From Psettodes erumei (lineage: Eukaryota > Chordata > Actinopteri > Pleuronectiformes > Psettodidae), in contig JAFBJZ010000605.1 in the NCBI GenBank assembly GCA_016785225.1, forward strand, positions 310,001 to 374,000: 64,000 nucleotides of DNA. Direction: 5' to 3'. The first letter of the stretch is position 1, and the number at the start of each line of letters is the position of its first letter. Below the pieces are notes generated by a model. That model saw only the letters and a program-made list of their open reading frames with translations. It ran no database searches and was not told the DNA's origin. Positions 25,400-38,214 of this stretch are shown here, in pieces. Made by a program: the position numbers and the translations under genes.

Positions 25400-28270
25400 G
25401 TCTATGGATGTGAACCCTTAACCATCCACCTGAACCATGGCCTGGTGACTCAGCCACCATTTGTAAATATGCAACTTCATTCATCATGCCTCTGAATATA
25501 ATCCAGCCATTGATTCTTTTTCCTACAAAACATATTTGCTTTCGCAGTTGTATCGAAAACAATACTTTCTGGGAAGAAGGGCTGAATGTACATGTGTACA
25601 CATGGATTACCTTGCTTTCCTTCAGGCTCTCTGCACTGTCACTGTACTTTACTGAAGTAAGATCTGGTTGTGTAAGTGAATACATAATACCACTGAAAGG
25701 CCCGTATTCACTTCACATTCTGTGTAGCAGAAATGGGGAAAAAGCCTTATTGTGACTGGAGAGTGAGTAAGGACCATAAATAGAAAAGCCAGAGGAGGGG
25801 ATTCACTGCATTTCTGACTTCATCCTTTAACAAACAGCTCAAGGCACCATTAGTTTTGTCTCTAAGGAGAGGAACAGGAAGTTGTGAAGACATTATGGTG
25901 AATTCTCTCTGGAGAGGGAGATATAGGTCCGGCTTCCAGTCCTTAAAAAGCTGCAGTGTTCCACTGCCCAATAATAACACAATTTAACAATTTTGGCTTA
26001 TAAGTGTCAAAGGGTGGGGGGAATCTGAAATTCATAAATTAGGCAAAGTCAACACAATATTAAAAATATAATTTCACTATTATACATTTATTTTCTGATT
26101 TCACAATTCTGAAGCAATCTTAAAGCATTTAGACTTTCTTCCTCCAACAAATGTGATCCTTTTGACTTTCTTTATATCGTAATTTTGACTATTACTATTA
26201 GTCATTTTATTTTTCTTTTGATTAGTTTTGACTTGGTTTTGACTTTCTGGGTCACCATTTGTAACACATAAAATCTCAACTCGGAGTTGCCCACTTAGTA
26301 CACTTTTGGAGCCTTCAGCTGCAAGTCTTCTTTCAGTAAATGGAGCTGGTTCATGGCGTATGAGTATTTTTTGTTACACATTTCATTTTATAGTTTTTTG
26401 TTCCTGGCAGTAATTTAGACACGTGTCTGCAAAGCGACTGTGATGTGAACACAGATGGATTTTCAGGTCATTTGCGTTCATCAGCAGAGAGCTGGCAGGT
26501 GTGCGTCACTTGAGCGCTGGGGGGGATTGTGCACACGCACACTGATCATTTTTTATCCGGCTGAATATTGACTGTCTCATAAGGGTGTGTATGAGAGAGA
26601 GAGAGAGAGGCTGTATGGTGCTGCTCTTAAAGAAGTGCTTGCATCGGCAGGTTCATCCTTAGAGCCTCTCAAATCAAATGACCAAGAATAATGTGAAGAA
26701 AAATGCTTAGGTTGGCAAGACTAAACGCGCATGCGCGCGAGTTCACCCTGTTATGTACTTACATATTCTGGGCCTGTTTGCATTTCTATGTGAATGTGTT
26801 TCAGTCATTTTTCCACTTTTTCCCACCATTCTCTCTTTTTACTTTCTTTTTTCTCCATCCCCTTCTTTGCAAGCTACAGTGTCTGTGGTATAAAATCCTA
26901 ACCTCTCCATTATTTCAGCATGACATCTGTCACTGCTCCTGTGTGTGCACTCCACCATCACACTGGTGTTTATGAAAAGGAAATGCAGATTTGGTTTTGG
27001 TATGAAAACGGCAATTCTCTGCATTGACTCTTATTTACTTTGGCTTCAGTTTGAAACAAATGAAAAGCAATTTTGTTTTGGAAGGGATTTGAAAAGGCGC
27101 TGGATGACCAGTTAAAAGCCATGCTGCATTAGTTGTATTGGGTCCTGTTCGCACTGTACCGACGGTCGTGCAGACAGCTATCGCCGGATTACATTTCAGT
27201 TTTAAATATGATGATTTGAGAAAGATGCTAAATTAGAGGTATCAACTTTGTTGAGATTCTCACGCAGGTGTGTGGACAGTGAAGGTATCACATAACTGGA
27301 GACATTCTTACATGATGATGACTGTTGTCTGTGTCTGCTGAACATCCATGCCTTGGACTTTGTTTGCAATTTATTTTAAATGAATTATACTTAAATTAAG
27401 TATCACATTGCTTAACAGAAACATTTAATCTTAAGAGAAACACTTTACAAAATCTTGAGCAGAAACTCAATGTAGCATATATGTTTACATCCAGGGGTTT
27501 AAAATGGACAAAGACCGTGTGTGCGTGCACTGTGCGTGACTGTCTTTTCCTGTGCCAGTGAATAGCACAGCCAAGCATTGTGGAAGCAGTATAACAAATA
27601 GGACCTGTCAGCCCAAAGGGGGATGGGGGTGGGGCTGGGGGGCTGCAACTGCGCTGATGATTGATTACTACAGCAAGGAGAGAGAGTGAGAGAGAGAAAG
27701 AGAGAAAGAGAGAGAGAGGGAGAGAGGGAGAAAGACCCTCGCTGTGCAGAGGTGCTGATGTCAACACTCTGTCCCACCAGACCGTAGCAGAGGAGTGTGT
27801 TTGGAGTGTGTTTGGATGCAGGATGCTGGATGTCCTCGGTGAGCGCGGAGGAAGAATAATTAGAAGCAGCTAACAGCAGCACATTAGAGCGCAGACACAC
27901 ACACAACCAGATGTGATACAGAAAAGAAAACTGAGAAATCAGGTAGACAGAAAGAGCAGTGAGAAGAGCGCAGGTTTTTAAGATGCACATTTGTATCCCA
28001 GTTGTGTCTCAAATAAATAAAACATGTGAGTTATTACAGGAAGAACCCAAACAACTGGACTCAACTGGCCAAATGCAGACAAAAGAGTCAGGCAGCTAAG
28101 GTGCCATTTGATACATTTACAGAGCATCTTTAGCATCAAAGATGAAATAGAGATCCAGCTCTGCCATTCCACTCCAACAGCAGTAATGTATCTAGTGTGG
28201 AACAGGCAGACACACTTTGCCCACATTATTTCACAGCAGTTACCAAGGTTATTTTAGTTTAACTTTTTGG
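25400..28270. other. intronic block, nothing firm
   Basis: Contains the NRF1-type site, a purine-rich GAGA stretch at 27675-27735, and an exon-like TCCTCG|GTGAGC donor at 27839 with nearby CpGs. Confidence 0.5.
26727..26736. promoter_or_regulatory. NRF1-type palindrome GCGCATGCGC
   Basis: Perfect match to the NRF1 core, within a longer alternating purine-pyrimidine stretch (26726-26739), in a CpG-poor region. Confidence 0.3.
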
Positions 28271-28939
28271 TTTGCTGCTATTGATGTAAGTCCATCCATC
28301 CAGTATTTTGGAGAAAAAAAGCCACTCCAGCTATAAGTCAGACTGCCACCAGATGGGTATTTGTTCTATTCACAGCAGATTCCTGTCTGGGGTTCCTGCC
28401 TGTTCACACAGGACCTGAGTCTATAGTTCATCCCAAAACCTCAGAGTCATCACCATACACTGAGCTAAAACCAATACAGTCTGATGTAACATTCCTGCAG
28501 CGGATCCTCCTTCATGAATGTTGTAATGTCCAGTTTTTATTGAAATGGCTTCAGGGAGGTGCTGTTTCAGCTGTTGGTGAATGGTACAACAGTGGTTCTG
28601 TTCAGGTTTCCCATCACCTTAAAACCTATGACGTTCCTTACATCTAGTCATGGAAACAGCTTTCAGGCATCAGTTCCGATCAACAGTAAGGCTGAATGTT
28701 TGTCATGAACAAATTTGTCGAGGAAAGGGTTAAAATTCGGGCGCCAGGAAAGCTGGCTGAATGTATACAATATAGGCCCATTTGGGCTTTTGTTCCCACC
28801 AACACAATCCATCATCCATGTATAGATCCACACACATAAACACTGCAAAGAGTAAATAAGCAGCAGCATGAACGTATGTAAAATGAAGATAAATGTGACA
28901 ATGCTGTACTCTGAATAGGAGATGGAGCATCTGCAGCAG

Positions 28940-29020
28940 GGAATACCACGCCCAGGTAATTAGCTAATTAGCTCTAAATCTGTATGCAAATGTGGATGCA
29001 TGGCAGATGCAAACATGTAA
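28940..29020. promoter_or_regulatory. possible conserved enhancer-like motif cluster
   Basis: TAATTAGCTAATTA (28958-28971) is a near-perfect palindrome of homeodomain sites. An ATGCAAAT octamer (28984-28991) follows 12 bp later, then another ATGCAAA near 29009. The flanks are non-repetitive. Function is inferred from motifs only. Confidence 0.3.
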
Positions 29021-29645
29021 ATGTTGTCAGAAGAAAAAAGTTGGATCTGCATTTGCTCTGCAGTTTTTACACCATATTCCCTGTGTTAGGAAACAGTGAT
29101 CTCTGACTGAAGTGTGCCAGTGGTCAAACAGTTATTACTTTTCAATTTCTGATGGGGAGGGGGTCTGAGCGGCCCTCTCAATTGGACTGATCCTCCTTTT
29201 TGCTGAAATCCAATTGGCTCAATGGCACCGATCAAAGGACAGAAGACAAAAAAAAGGTTCAGAAAAAATATTAATTGTCAAAAACAAAAAATCTTTCATA
29301 CTCTATCTGCTTTATTATATTGGGCTGTATTGCAGTTTTTGATTATATATTTTTGTGTGCATGTGTGAGATCATCTATAATTATTCAAATGTATACATGC
29401 ATACACTGGCAGTATACGGTGGCTGAATGGTCTTGTTGAAATTCAGTCCTGTGGTGGCCTGCTTATACAAAGTGAGGAGGCAGGTGTCGGCAGGACATCC
29501 AAGTGTCTTAAAGAGCGTCAGCATTATCAGATCCTTCTTATACCACAAAAACAGTGTTAGTGTTAAAATGATAAAATTTTCTGCTCACATAAAGCACCTC
29601 TCCATCTGAAAGCCCCGGGCTGAATTACAGTTCTAGTACATCTCT

Positions 29646-29683
<38 letters not shown>

Positions 29684-29886
29684 AGTTTGTGCATTGACAG
29701 TGTATGTGTTTCAGTAATTTATTGGACAAAGAAGGATTGGCTTTGTACAAACCAATCAATCAGACAGAAGAAGGTAAATACACACACATACATACAATCA
29801 CACACACACACACATACACACACACTTGATGAGAGAAATCAATCAGTGAAGGAGATAGTCCGAGTCTGTCCCTCTCTCTCTCTCTC

Positions 29887-29888
<2 letters not shown>

Positions 29889-29975
<87 letters not shown>
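29889..29975 (+). repeat. (TG)n microsatellite, 87 bp
   Basis: Uninterrupted TG tract. Smaller TG and CA tracts lie at 29649-29681 and 29792-29825. Confidence 0.98.
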
Positions 29976-29976
<1 letters not shown>

Positions 29977-31499
29977 TGCTTGTTGTGATAAGTGGGTTAA
30001 GCTCCTCTGGGTTAATTAGACTGTTTCAGATGTGACTAATTTGCTGGCTGCAGGCACCGCAATATGCTAAATACTCTGTGAGCGTATGTGTGTACGTGTC
30101 TGTGTGTGTGTGTTGGGGGGGGCACTTTGACATGTGTATATAAGATAACACATTATTAAGCTGTAAGCTCTACATTGTTAAACTTGCAGTATGTCTCTGT
30201 CCTCATCCATCTTAGTTGTGTTTGTTATTGTGTTTCATTTCATTGTTGCATTATTCCAGTTCTTTTAGAAAAAAAGCACACACATTTCTTCATTCTTTTT
30301 GAACCACTGCCCCTGTAGTGAAGTCCACTACTTCAGTAAGCTGTAAATGGTTTGGCATGACATGACTGTAACACAGTATTTACACTCATATTTTTATTCC
30401 CTGCTTTTGTCTCTCTCCTTGCTTCTCCTCCCTCTCTCGCCAGTGCCAGCAGAAGGGGCTGAGGATGCAGCACATGCACTTGACCATTCTGAAGACACAC
30501 ACATACACAAACACACACAGAGTCAGGGCGTGTGATCACACAGCAGTAGATTTAGTGTGACAGGGTCAGTGCATTACTCAGGACATTAATATACACTTAG
30601 AGAGAGGGGGTGTGGCCTGAGAGCGCTCACATACTGTAACAGATCTCTGAAAGAGTGAATGTGTTAAAGTATCTGGCTGTTGCAAAATGATGATACAAAG
30701 GCCCAATTTCCCAGCGGTATCAAAAAGAGATCCATATGTGGAGACCTGACCTATATAATGACATCCCATCCACCCAACATGGCCTGTATATCTGGTATAA
30801 AAAATTGGTTCTGCCTACCTTATGATGAGATTTCAATATGCAAATGAGTTGGGCAGGGCTGATGGAGTTGTCAACAAACATGTCGTATCCCAGGTCTGCA
30901 GGGCCTTGAACCAGCATCATTGATTTTTAAATGACTTTTTTGGAGAGAAACTTGCCCTAGTTACTGCTGCTGCTGGAATCTTCTGGCAGGCAGCTGTGGA
31001 TTAGAAGGAGAAGATGGTGTTACGTGACCTTCCAAATTCACTGGCTGACTTTGTTCTTCAGAGTGTGTTCATGCTGCACAGATTGAATTTACACCATGGC
31101 TGAGATCCCCATCATCATGCAAACCAGACTGTGTTCTGATCAGAATGATTTCCGATCATTTACACTTGTATGAATGAAGATGGGATATTCAGATACAGAT
31201 CGCATGGTAATGCCAGGTGAAAATGGGATCTAAATGTATTTTAATTGTAATAGTAATAGTTATTCCTGAAACTAGAACATGATGAAACTTTTTGATGAAA
31301 CTTGGTGAAGGATAACCATCAAATCAAAACCACAATCTGCCCCCTGCCTTGACCAAAGTACTTTTGTTCCTCGGCCAAACCAAAGATGGAACTCTCTGTG
31401 AACCTGGTTGCAAATCTTGCCCCAGTTTCTGTACCATACACTTCATTATTATTTATTTATTTATTCTGTGGTAAAGGCAGTGACTGTTGATTTCTTTAG

Positions 31500-31990
31500 A
31501 TTAGAGAGAGTCAGATCCCAAAATGCAGACAGTGGATCAAGGGCTTTATTGTTACAGATTGGTTAAAAATAGCGGCACGGACGCAGGTTTGGCATTTCTT
31601 CTGAGGATGTTGATTCATGGTGGTGATGGCGTGGCAGAGCAGAGAAGCATGGTTGGCAAAGCTGGCTGGTCTGCTGGGTACTTGAGGAGTGAGTTAGCGT
31701 TCTGGTTGACTGAATTCGGTCAGTTGCTACACTGAAGTACAGAGGAAAGCAACGAGTTAATACTGGAACTCTTCACTAGGGGATGAAGCAGAAACTCAAC
31801 TTGAGATTCAGACAGCCTGAGGTGTGTTCTTCCACTATTGCTGGCAAAACGATGTGGCGATGCCTGGCAGGAGAGCAGGGGTTTAAACACCTGCTGCTAG
31901 TAAGTGCAGGTGTGTCCACTTGCCTGCAGCCAAGACCAGTCTTTTCAGTCATTCTTTTGGAGACAGTACAGTACAAAACATGGCTGGATA
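31500..31990 (+). repeat. possible dispersed repeat, distantly like 21.0-21.5 kb
   Basis: Contains CAAAATGCAGACAGTGGATC, GGCTTTATTGTTACAGATTG, GAGCAGGGGTTTAAACACCT and CTGCAGCCAAGACCAG. Layout and the GGGTTTAAA word parallel the element near 21.43 kb. No coding content recognised. Low certainty. Confidence 0.3.
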
Positions 31991-32233
31991 GCTTGCTACA
32001 CGCTGGCTCTTGAGTCTGGAGCGATACCTCTTTCTGAGCAAGTAAACTTCTATTTCAACAAGTAATGGAGGTCAGCTCACAGAAGAAATGTTGAGACTTT
32101 TTCTGTTGAATCATCATACAGTGTGATGAGAAGTTAGTGCTCCACATTTAGCGGTAAAACTCACCATACCACTGGTGACTGGTGTGACTGGTTTATTAAC
32201 CCAACTACTCTTGTGCACACAGTTTGTGAGCAT

Positions 32234-32272
<39 letters not shown>

Positions 32273-33687
32273 GTGAGAGAGAGAGGGAGAGAGAGAGAGA
32301 GAGGCTTAAATGATGGGATTGATTAGTTTGATCAAGAGAAGACACTGGCTCCCTGTTTCCTGTGTTGAAATGTGATTAAACACCAAAAATTTAGAAATGA
32401 TCCAAGGAAAGGCCCTGAGATCCCAGCCCCCTTAAGGCCCTCATGACCATATTATGCTGCAGGATTTCATACTCGAAAACAAATTTCAATGAAATTAGCA
32501 CAAACTCATTAATGTAAAATCAAGCCCAAGGTTAACATGTAACTGAGGCATCTGGAACCGCAGGAGGCCAGGTCTGTTGCACACCCTGCTCTGCTGAAAA
32601 TCCAACATCGAAGCAGCTTTTCTCCCATTTTGTGTATGTGTGTATGTGTGTGTGAGAGAGAGAGAGAGAGTGTGTGAGTGAGAGAGCGACAGAGAGAGTG
32701 TGAGGCTGATTGCATCGGGATGCTGGACTTAATGACAACTGGAGACTTCTTTTTGTTGCTGATTTTTGGCCCAGCTGTGGCCCATTGCTTACACTGATGA
32801 CTGGCTCTAATGATGATAATGACATTTGCATTGTAAATGTGCCTCTTCAGCAAACAATAGAAATCAATGATAATTTGTATAGTTGTACTAATATGACGGT
32901 GCATTAATTTAGGGAAAACAGACATTACGTGATATGTTGGCTTTTGGTTGAGTTCATTCTGTAATTCTTTAAATAGATTTTAAAGTTGTAATGGCACTGT
33001 ATCAACATCAACATCTCATGATCTCATGTTATGAATCGTATAGCACATATGTAAATTTGTATTGGAATCATACAAGTGGAGTTGATTTAAGTGTTGATCC
33101 ACAAAAAAAACACTTCCCTTAAACCCCTTTCAGTTAATGTCATGTAGCTTGAAAGAAAACCTGTAATAATTACAAATCATTCTCATTTTTTGTACTTCTG
33201 TCCATTATGATAACATTATGACAACGTTTTATTGGTTTTATTAGGCTGCCATACCATAATGTCATGCTGGTTCAGCTGTAAGCCCCATGTGGCGATGTAC
33301 GCACTAGCGTGTGTTGAGTATCCAAATTAATTTAAAAGTATCATCATAACATTTACATCATGCAAATGAATGGAAATTGAGTCTTGGAAGCTCATATATA
33401 GCATGTATGACATCATGTTTTCAGCACAGTATTACATTTGTGTTCCGGGACCTGCGCCCACCTCGTCACCGCACCGCACTTGCACTTTGCGTTCCAACAC
33501 AATCTGATATACACATTAAGCACTGGCTATATAGTAGAAGAAGAAGAAGTAGAAGTAGTTGTTTCTGTGTATTTCTCAATATATGGCAATCAGTGTTGGC
33601 ATTGTGGCAGGCCACCACATAGAAGTCAATGTATAAAAGACACTGTGAAGGAAGAAAGACAAGCAGTCAAACGATCACTGTGGTTGT

Positions 33688-33785
33688 TGGAGCCCCTTAA
33701 GAGACATTGAGTAACAAAAATTGGGTAGGAAAAAGTAAGATGTGCTTTTCTGGGGATCTCACAATACTTTTCATTTGGTCAGTGT
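33688..33785 (+). repeat. short dispersed repeat, copy 2
   Basis: GAGCCCCTTAAGAGACATTG, AGTAACAAAAATTGGG, GGGGATCTCACAATACTTTT, paralleling the module order at 7281-7375. Confidence 0.35.
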
Positions 33786-34489
33786 AATTCCAGGTCACTT
33801 CGTTGCCACTGATTGAAACAATGTATGTATTGTGAAACCATGAATGTCTGTTAAACTTCCCGATGTTCCCGAGTATACTGACCTGGAAGTACATTGACCT
33901 GAATAAAGTTTAGCAAAATCCTGAGAAAAACACATCTTTGTTTTTTCCAACCCATATTTTCCCCCTCCATTTCCTTTAAGGGGCAATGTAGGTTGTAAAA
34001 ATGTATTTATTGTAAAGGTACAAATAAAAGTGAGCACACAAGTAAATCCTCATTTCATACATATACTCTCAGCGTGCACAGCTCCAATAAGCGCACTTAC
34101 GTCTGGTGCCCACTGGAGTTTGGATGTATTTAAACAGTGTTGACTTAAGCAGAATCAGACTCACATAATTTGGATGTGTTTTTTCCAACTTTATATAGCG
34201 AGGGAAGAATTCACATTCAATGCTGTTTTGACATTTTTTAAGAGGTTTTGCCTGGATAAATAAGAATTCATGAGCATCTGTCTTGGACACCAGAGCAGCT
34301 GCTCACATTGTGTCTCCCACCAACATTTATTATTATTTTTTTTAACCAGTACTGTCCAGCAGCTTAGGCATGCAGAGAGAGATCTGGATACCCTTACAGT
34401 GCGAGGCAGATTTGCTCTATGAGAGGTGTAGTGTACCATACTCCACCTCTTGCATGTTTAAGTTAAATTAGTTATTATCTACCTTGTTG

Positions 34490-35700
34490 GAATGTAGGAA
34501 TGAGTGATGGACCTGGACCGGACAGGGGGATGGAAAGAACAGAAAGGGAGAGAAAGAAAATAGAAGACAACAAATACAATAATCACAACAACCATGACAA
34601 TAATAACAATAGCATTGATGTGTGTGTAAGTGTGCCTATAAATGACTGTATATGTATGAAAGCTTATCACTGGATGTTGTTGGGTACTAACCTGGGGTTC
34701 GCAGCCACCCCGCACTGAACCCTGGGCAGTAGTAAGGCAGAGAGCCAGGGCAGAAGAATGTCTGCGGCCCCACAGGCAGGAGGGAAGCCCATGGCCCAGA
34801 ACATCCAAGTCAGCCTCATGATCACCCCACGGGAAAGGGGATGGGGGGGGGGCACCCAGGACCAGCACACACACACACCCCATGTAAGGGGCAGTCAAGG
34901 GGGGCCCCCCAACAAGCGTAAGGCCCCCCCGCTAGGAGACAGGGCAGGCAGATCCCCACCACCCAGGAATAGGGCCCCAGAACCACCCAGTACCCAGAGA
35001 CACCCCCATCCAACCCGGGGCCCGCCGGCCATGAGGTGGCACAGTGGCATACTGCAGTGAGAAGCATGCTTGATTTGTGTATCTCCAAGTTGATATTGGT
35101 GAGACCACCGAGCAAGAAGAGTGAAGGAGAAACAGGGATCGGGTACCCTAAAAACACAGAGAGGTCTTCTGCCAAAGCATATCTTCTGCCAAAAGTTATT
35201 CACTGGAATGCACTGCCACAGAGCATGCAGATAGTGGTCTGGGACACCATGTGTACATTGCAGGCAGGTGCTAGAGTGTGCAAGACCCATTTTGAACATC
35301 CTCTGTCCTGTATAGTGTATTCTATGGAGTATTTTGTACTGTATGAGTTGCAGGTTGGAGTTCTGTGTCAATGTGACTGTCTGTCCTTGCTAAAAGCACA
35401 TACTGTTTTGATAGGAGTTTGGGGGGGGGGTGAAAAATTTATGAAGTCTTTAGCTGTTGGAGACACTTGTAAGACTAATTGGTCAGACTTGGGTGAAAAT
35501 CTTGCCTGGATTATAGACTTGAGATTCTTAGATCATTAAATGACTTAAAGCTACCATCTTGGATGATGTCTCCCAAAACTCGAACCCCTTTACTATTCCA
35601 TGATGGAAAGTGTAAGAAAATTTTATTCAGTAGGATGTCAGGATTGTTCCAAATAGGTGTGAGTTTGCATGGGACCAGTGGAGATTTTATAATTTTCTAG
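34490..35700 (-). mobile_element. 5'-truncated L1-type LINE fragment (ORF2 C-terminus and 3' region)
   Basis: Translating the - strand from about 35700 gives, with frameshifts, phrases typical of the C-terminal part of fish L1 ORF2: WNNPDILLNKIFLHFPSW, DGSFKSFNDL, then LIQYKILHRIHYTGQRMFKMGL, a Cys-rich CLQC, and HALWQC. The coding part fades out near 35040. It is followed by a very GC-rich 3' segment (34680-35040) and a simpler A/T-rich end near 34500-34620. Stops and frameshifts make it a dead copy. Boundaries are approximate; no target-site duplication was confirmed. Confidence 0.75.
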
Positions 35701-36060
35701 AAACTCCCACCAACATTTAACAGCGTTTTCATTAGCCCCATCACTATCACTTTAAGCCAGCAATTTAGTTACCTTGGGCTAACCAAATATTAACCATAGT
35801 GAAGGTTGATCAGAAAATGCTTGTATAACTATTATAATGATTATTTTTATTAACTCTACTTGACTATTTAAAATAATTTGAATGAAAACAAATTTCTTGC
35901 AGTAAATTGCCTCATAGATAGACAGAGAGAGCTGAAACTGTGCATGGAGACACAACATTTGGGACTTTAGTGACTTTGTCATGTGACAGTATCATAGCAA
36001 CATGAGTGAGATAATTCCCCAGTCAGAGAGTCAGAGCTTGTATGTAAATCACAACCTCTA

Positions 36061-37625
36061 CAGCCGTGGCCAAAAGTTTTGAGAATGACACAAATATTAA
36101 TTTTCACAAAGTCTACTGCCTCATTTTTTATGATGGCAATTTGCATGTACTCTAGAATGTTATGAAGAGTGATCACATGAATTGCAATTAATTGCAAAGT
36201 CCCTCTTTGCCATGAAAATGAACTTAATCCCCCCAAAAAACATTTCCACTGAATTTCAGTCCTGCCACAGACCAGCTGACATCATGTCAGTGATTCTCTC
36301 GTAGACATAGGTGAGAGTGTCGACAAGGACAAGGCTGGGCATCCCTCCGTCATGCTGATAGAGTTAGAATAACAGACTGGAAGCTTTAAAAGGAGGGTGG
36401 TGCTTGAAATCATTGTTTTTCCTCTGTTAACCATGGTTACCTGCGAGGAAACACGTGCAGTCATCACTGCTTTATACAAAAAGGGCTTTACAGGCAAGGA
36501 TATTGCTGCTAGTAAGATTGCACCTAAATCAACCATTTATCGGATCGGATCATCAAGAACTTGAGAGGTTCAATTGTTGTTAAGAAGGCTTCAGGGCGCC
36601 CAAGAAAGTCCAGCAAACGCCAGGACCGTCTCCTAAAATTGATTCAGCTGCGGGATCGGGGCACCACCAGTGCAGAGCTTGCTCGGGAATGGCAGCAGGC
36701 AGGTGTGAGTGCATCTGCACGCACAGTGAGGCGAAGACTTTTGGAGGATGGCCTGGTGTCAAGAAGGGCAGCAAAGAAGCCACTTCTCTCCAGGAAAAAC
36801 ATCAGAGACAGACTGATGTTCTGCAAAAGGTGCAGGGATTGGACTGCTGAGGACTGGGGTAAAGTAATTTTCTCTGATGAATCCCCTTTCCGATTGTTTG
36901 GGGCTTCGGGAAAAAAGCTTGTCCAGAGAAGAAAAGGTGAGCGCTAACATCAGTCCTGTGTCATGTCAACAGTAAAGCATCCTGAAACCATTCATGTATG
37001 GGGTTGCTTCTGGGACTGGGGACTGGGCTCACTCACAATTTTGCCTAAGAACACAGTCGTGAATAAAGAATGGTACCAAAACATCCTCCAAGAGAAACTT
37101 CTCCCAACCATCCAAGAACAGTTTGGTGACCCACAATGCCGTTTACCAGCATGATGGAGCACCTTGCCATAAGGCAAAAGTGATAACTACGTGGCTCAGG
37201 GAACAAAACATTGAAATTTTGGGTCCATGGCCAGGAAACTACCCAGACCTTAATCCCATTGAGAACTTGTGGTCAATCTTCAAGAGGCGGGTGGACAAAC
37301 ACAAACCCACAAATTCTGACAAACTCCAAGCATTGATTATGCATGAATGGGCCGCCATCAGTCAGGATGCGGCCCAGAAGTTAACTGACAGCATGAGAAG
37401 GTGAATTGCAGAGGTCGTGAAAAAGAAGGGTCAACACTACAAATACTGACTCTTTGCATAAACTTAATGTAATTGTCAATAAAAGCCTTTGACCCTTATG
37501 AAATGCTTGTAATTATACTTCAGTATATTATAATAACATCTGACAAAAAGATCTAAAAACACTGAAGCAGCAAACTTTGTTAAAACCAATACTTGTGTCA
37601 TTCTCAAAACTTTTGGCCACGGCTG
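36061..37625 (+). mobile_element. Tc1-like DNA transposon, copy A (full length, inactive)
   Basis: The 1565-bp element is flanked by TA (36059-36060 and 37626-37627). Inverted ends of about 37 bp start CAGCCGTGGCCAAAAG. The + strand carries a Tc1/mariner transposase: an N-terminal helix-turn-helix from ATG 36433, a second DNA-binding region including GRPRKSSKR, then a DDE catalytic core with IFSDESPF, QHDGAPCH and PDLNPIENLW. The reading frame is broken by a TGA at 36562-36564 after a local frameshift, a TAA at 36945-36947, and a +1 shift near 37125-37147. It is therefore a pseudogene-bearing, non-autonomous copy. Confidence 0.95.
36433..37404 (+). pseudogene. Tc1-like transposase pseudogene (copy A)
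   Basis: Three open segments together cover a nearly complete transposase. 36433-36561 encodes the first helix-turn-helix (MVTCEETRAVITALYKKG). 36561-36947 encodes the second DNA-binding region through the first catalytic Asp (IFSDESPF). 36963-37404 encodes the rest in two frames, with the second Asp in QHDGAPCH and Glu in NPIENLW. I count 35 residues between the second Asp and the Glu, one more than in Sleeping Beauty-type DD34E enzymes. Open frames annotated from 36561 begin at a TTG, not a real start. Confidence 0.9.
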
Positions 37626-38214
37626 TACATGTGAACACACACTCAGAAAACAAAAATGATCATCATTTTTGTTTGTTCCATCCGTGCAAGTGTCATGCAT
37701 CACTTCATCACACATCTGCCACTGCTTAGTTAACTGTATGCTGGTCATCCATAGTCAGTATTGTCAGCAGCTAAAGATAGGCCAATGAAACATGATTTGA
37801 ATTACTCAGCTGACTCAACTGAGTTACAGTGAGTCTGTTGTTGGTCTCTGAATTGGATAGCCATACTGTTGACTGAACCATGCTCATGCACCGTTTTCTC
37901 CTGCACTGTTTGTAAAGGTCTGCTTTGCTTTCCAGGTTCCATTTTCATAGCTTGCTTGCTTGTGAATATTTTTTTCAGCAGCTGACAATGGAGTTTTAAA
38001 TGTGCAGATATTCATACCAGTACATGAAAGCATCACAGATGGACATTCTGATTGAACACAGTCCCGTAATTATCATCTTAGTTTTGTTAGCTGGTATATG
38101 ATGTTTTTAGCATTTAAAGTTTCAGCCCAGTGTTTATCTGTCTGGCTTACAGCGTTACTGTTCTGCTTTACTCTCACCACACTCCTAGTCATTTTTTTAC
38201 TTCAGCTGTTGCTA

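Larger units (their letters stand above)
30000..34480. other. intronic block, nothing firm apart from listed repeats
   Basis: AT-rich, with small TG/GA tracts (32239-32302, 32633-32700) and no recognised coding content. Confidence 0.5.

Noticed and set aside
35036..35539. 167-codon + strand open frame
   Set aside because: It is antisense to the L1-type ORF2 remnant and has no recognisable content of its own.
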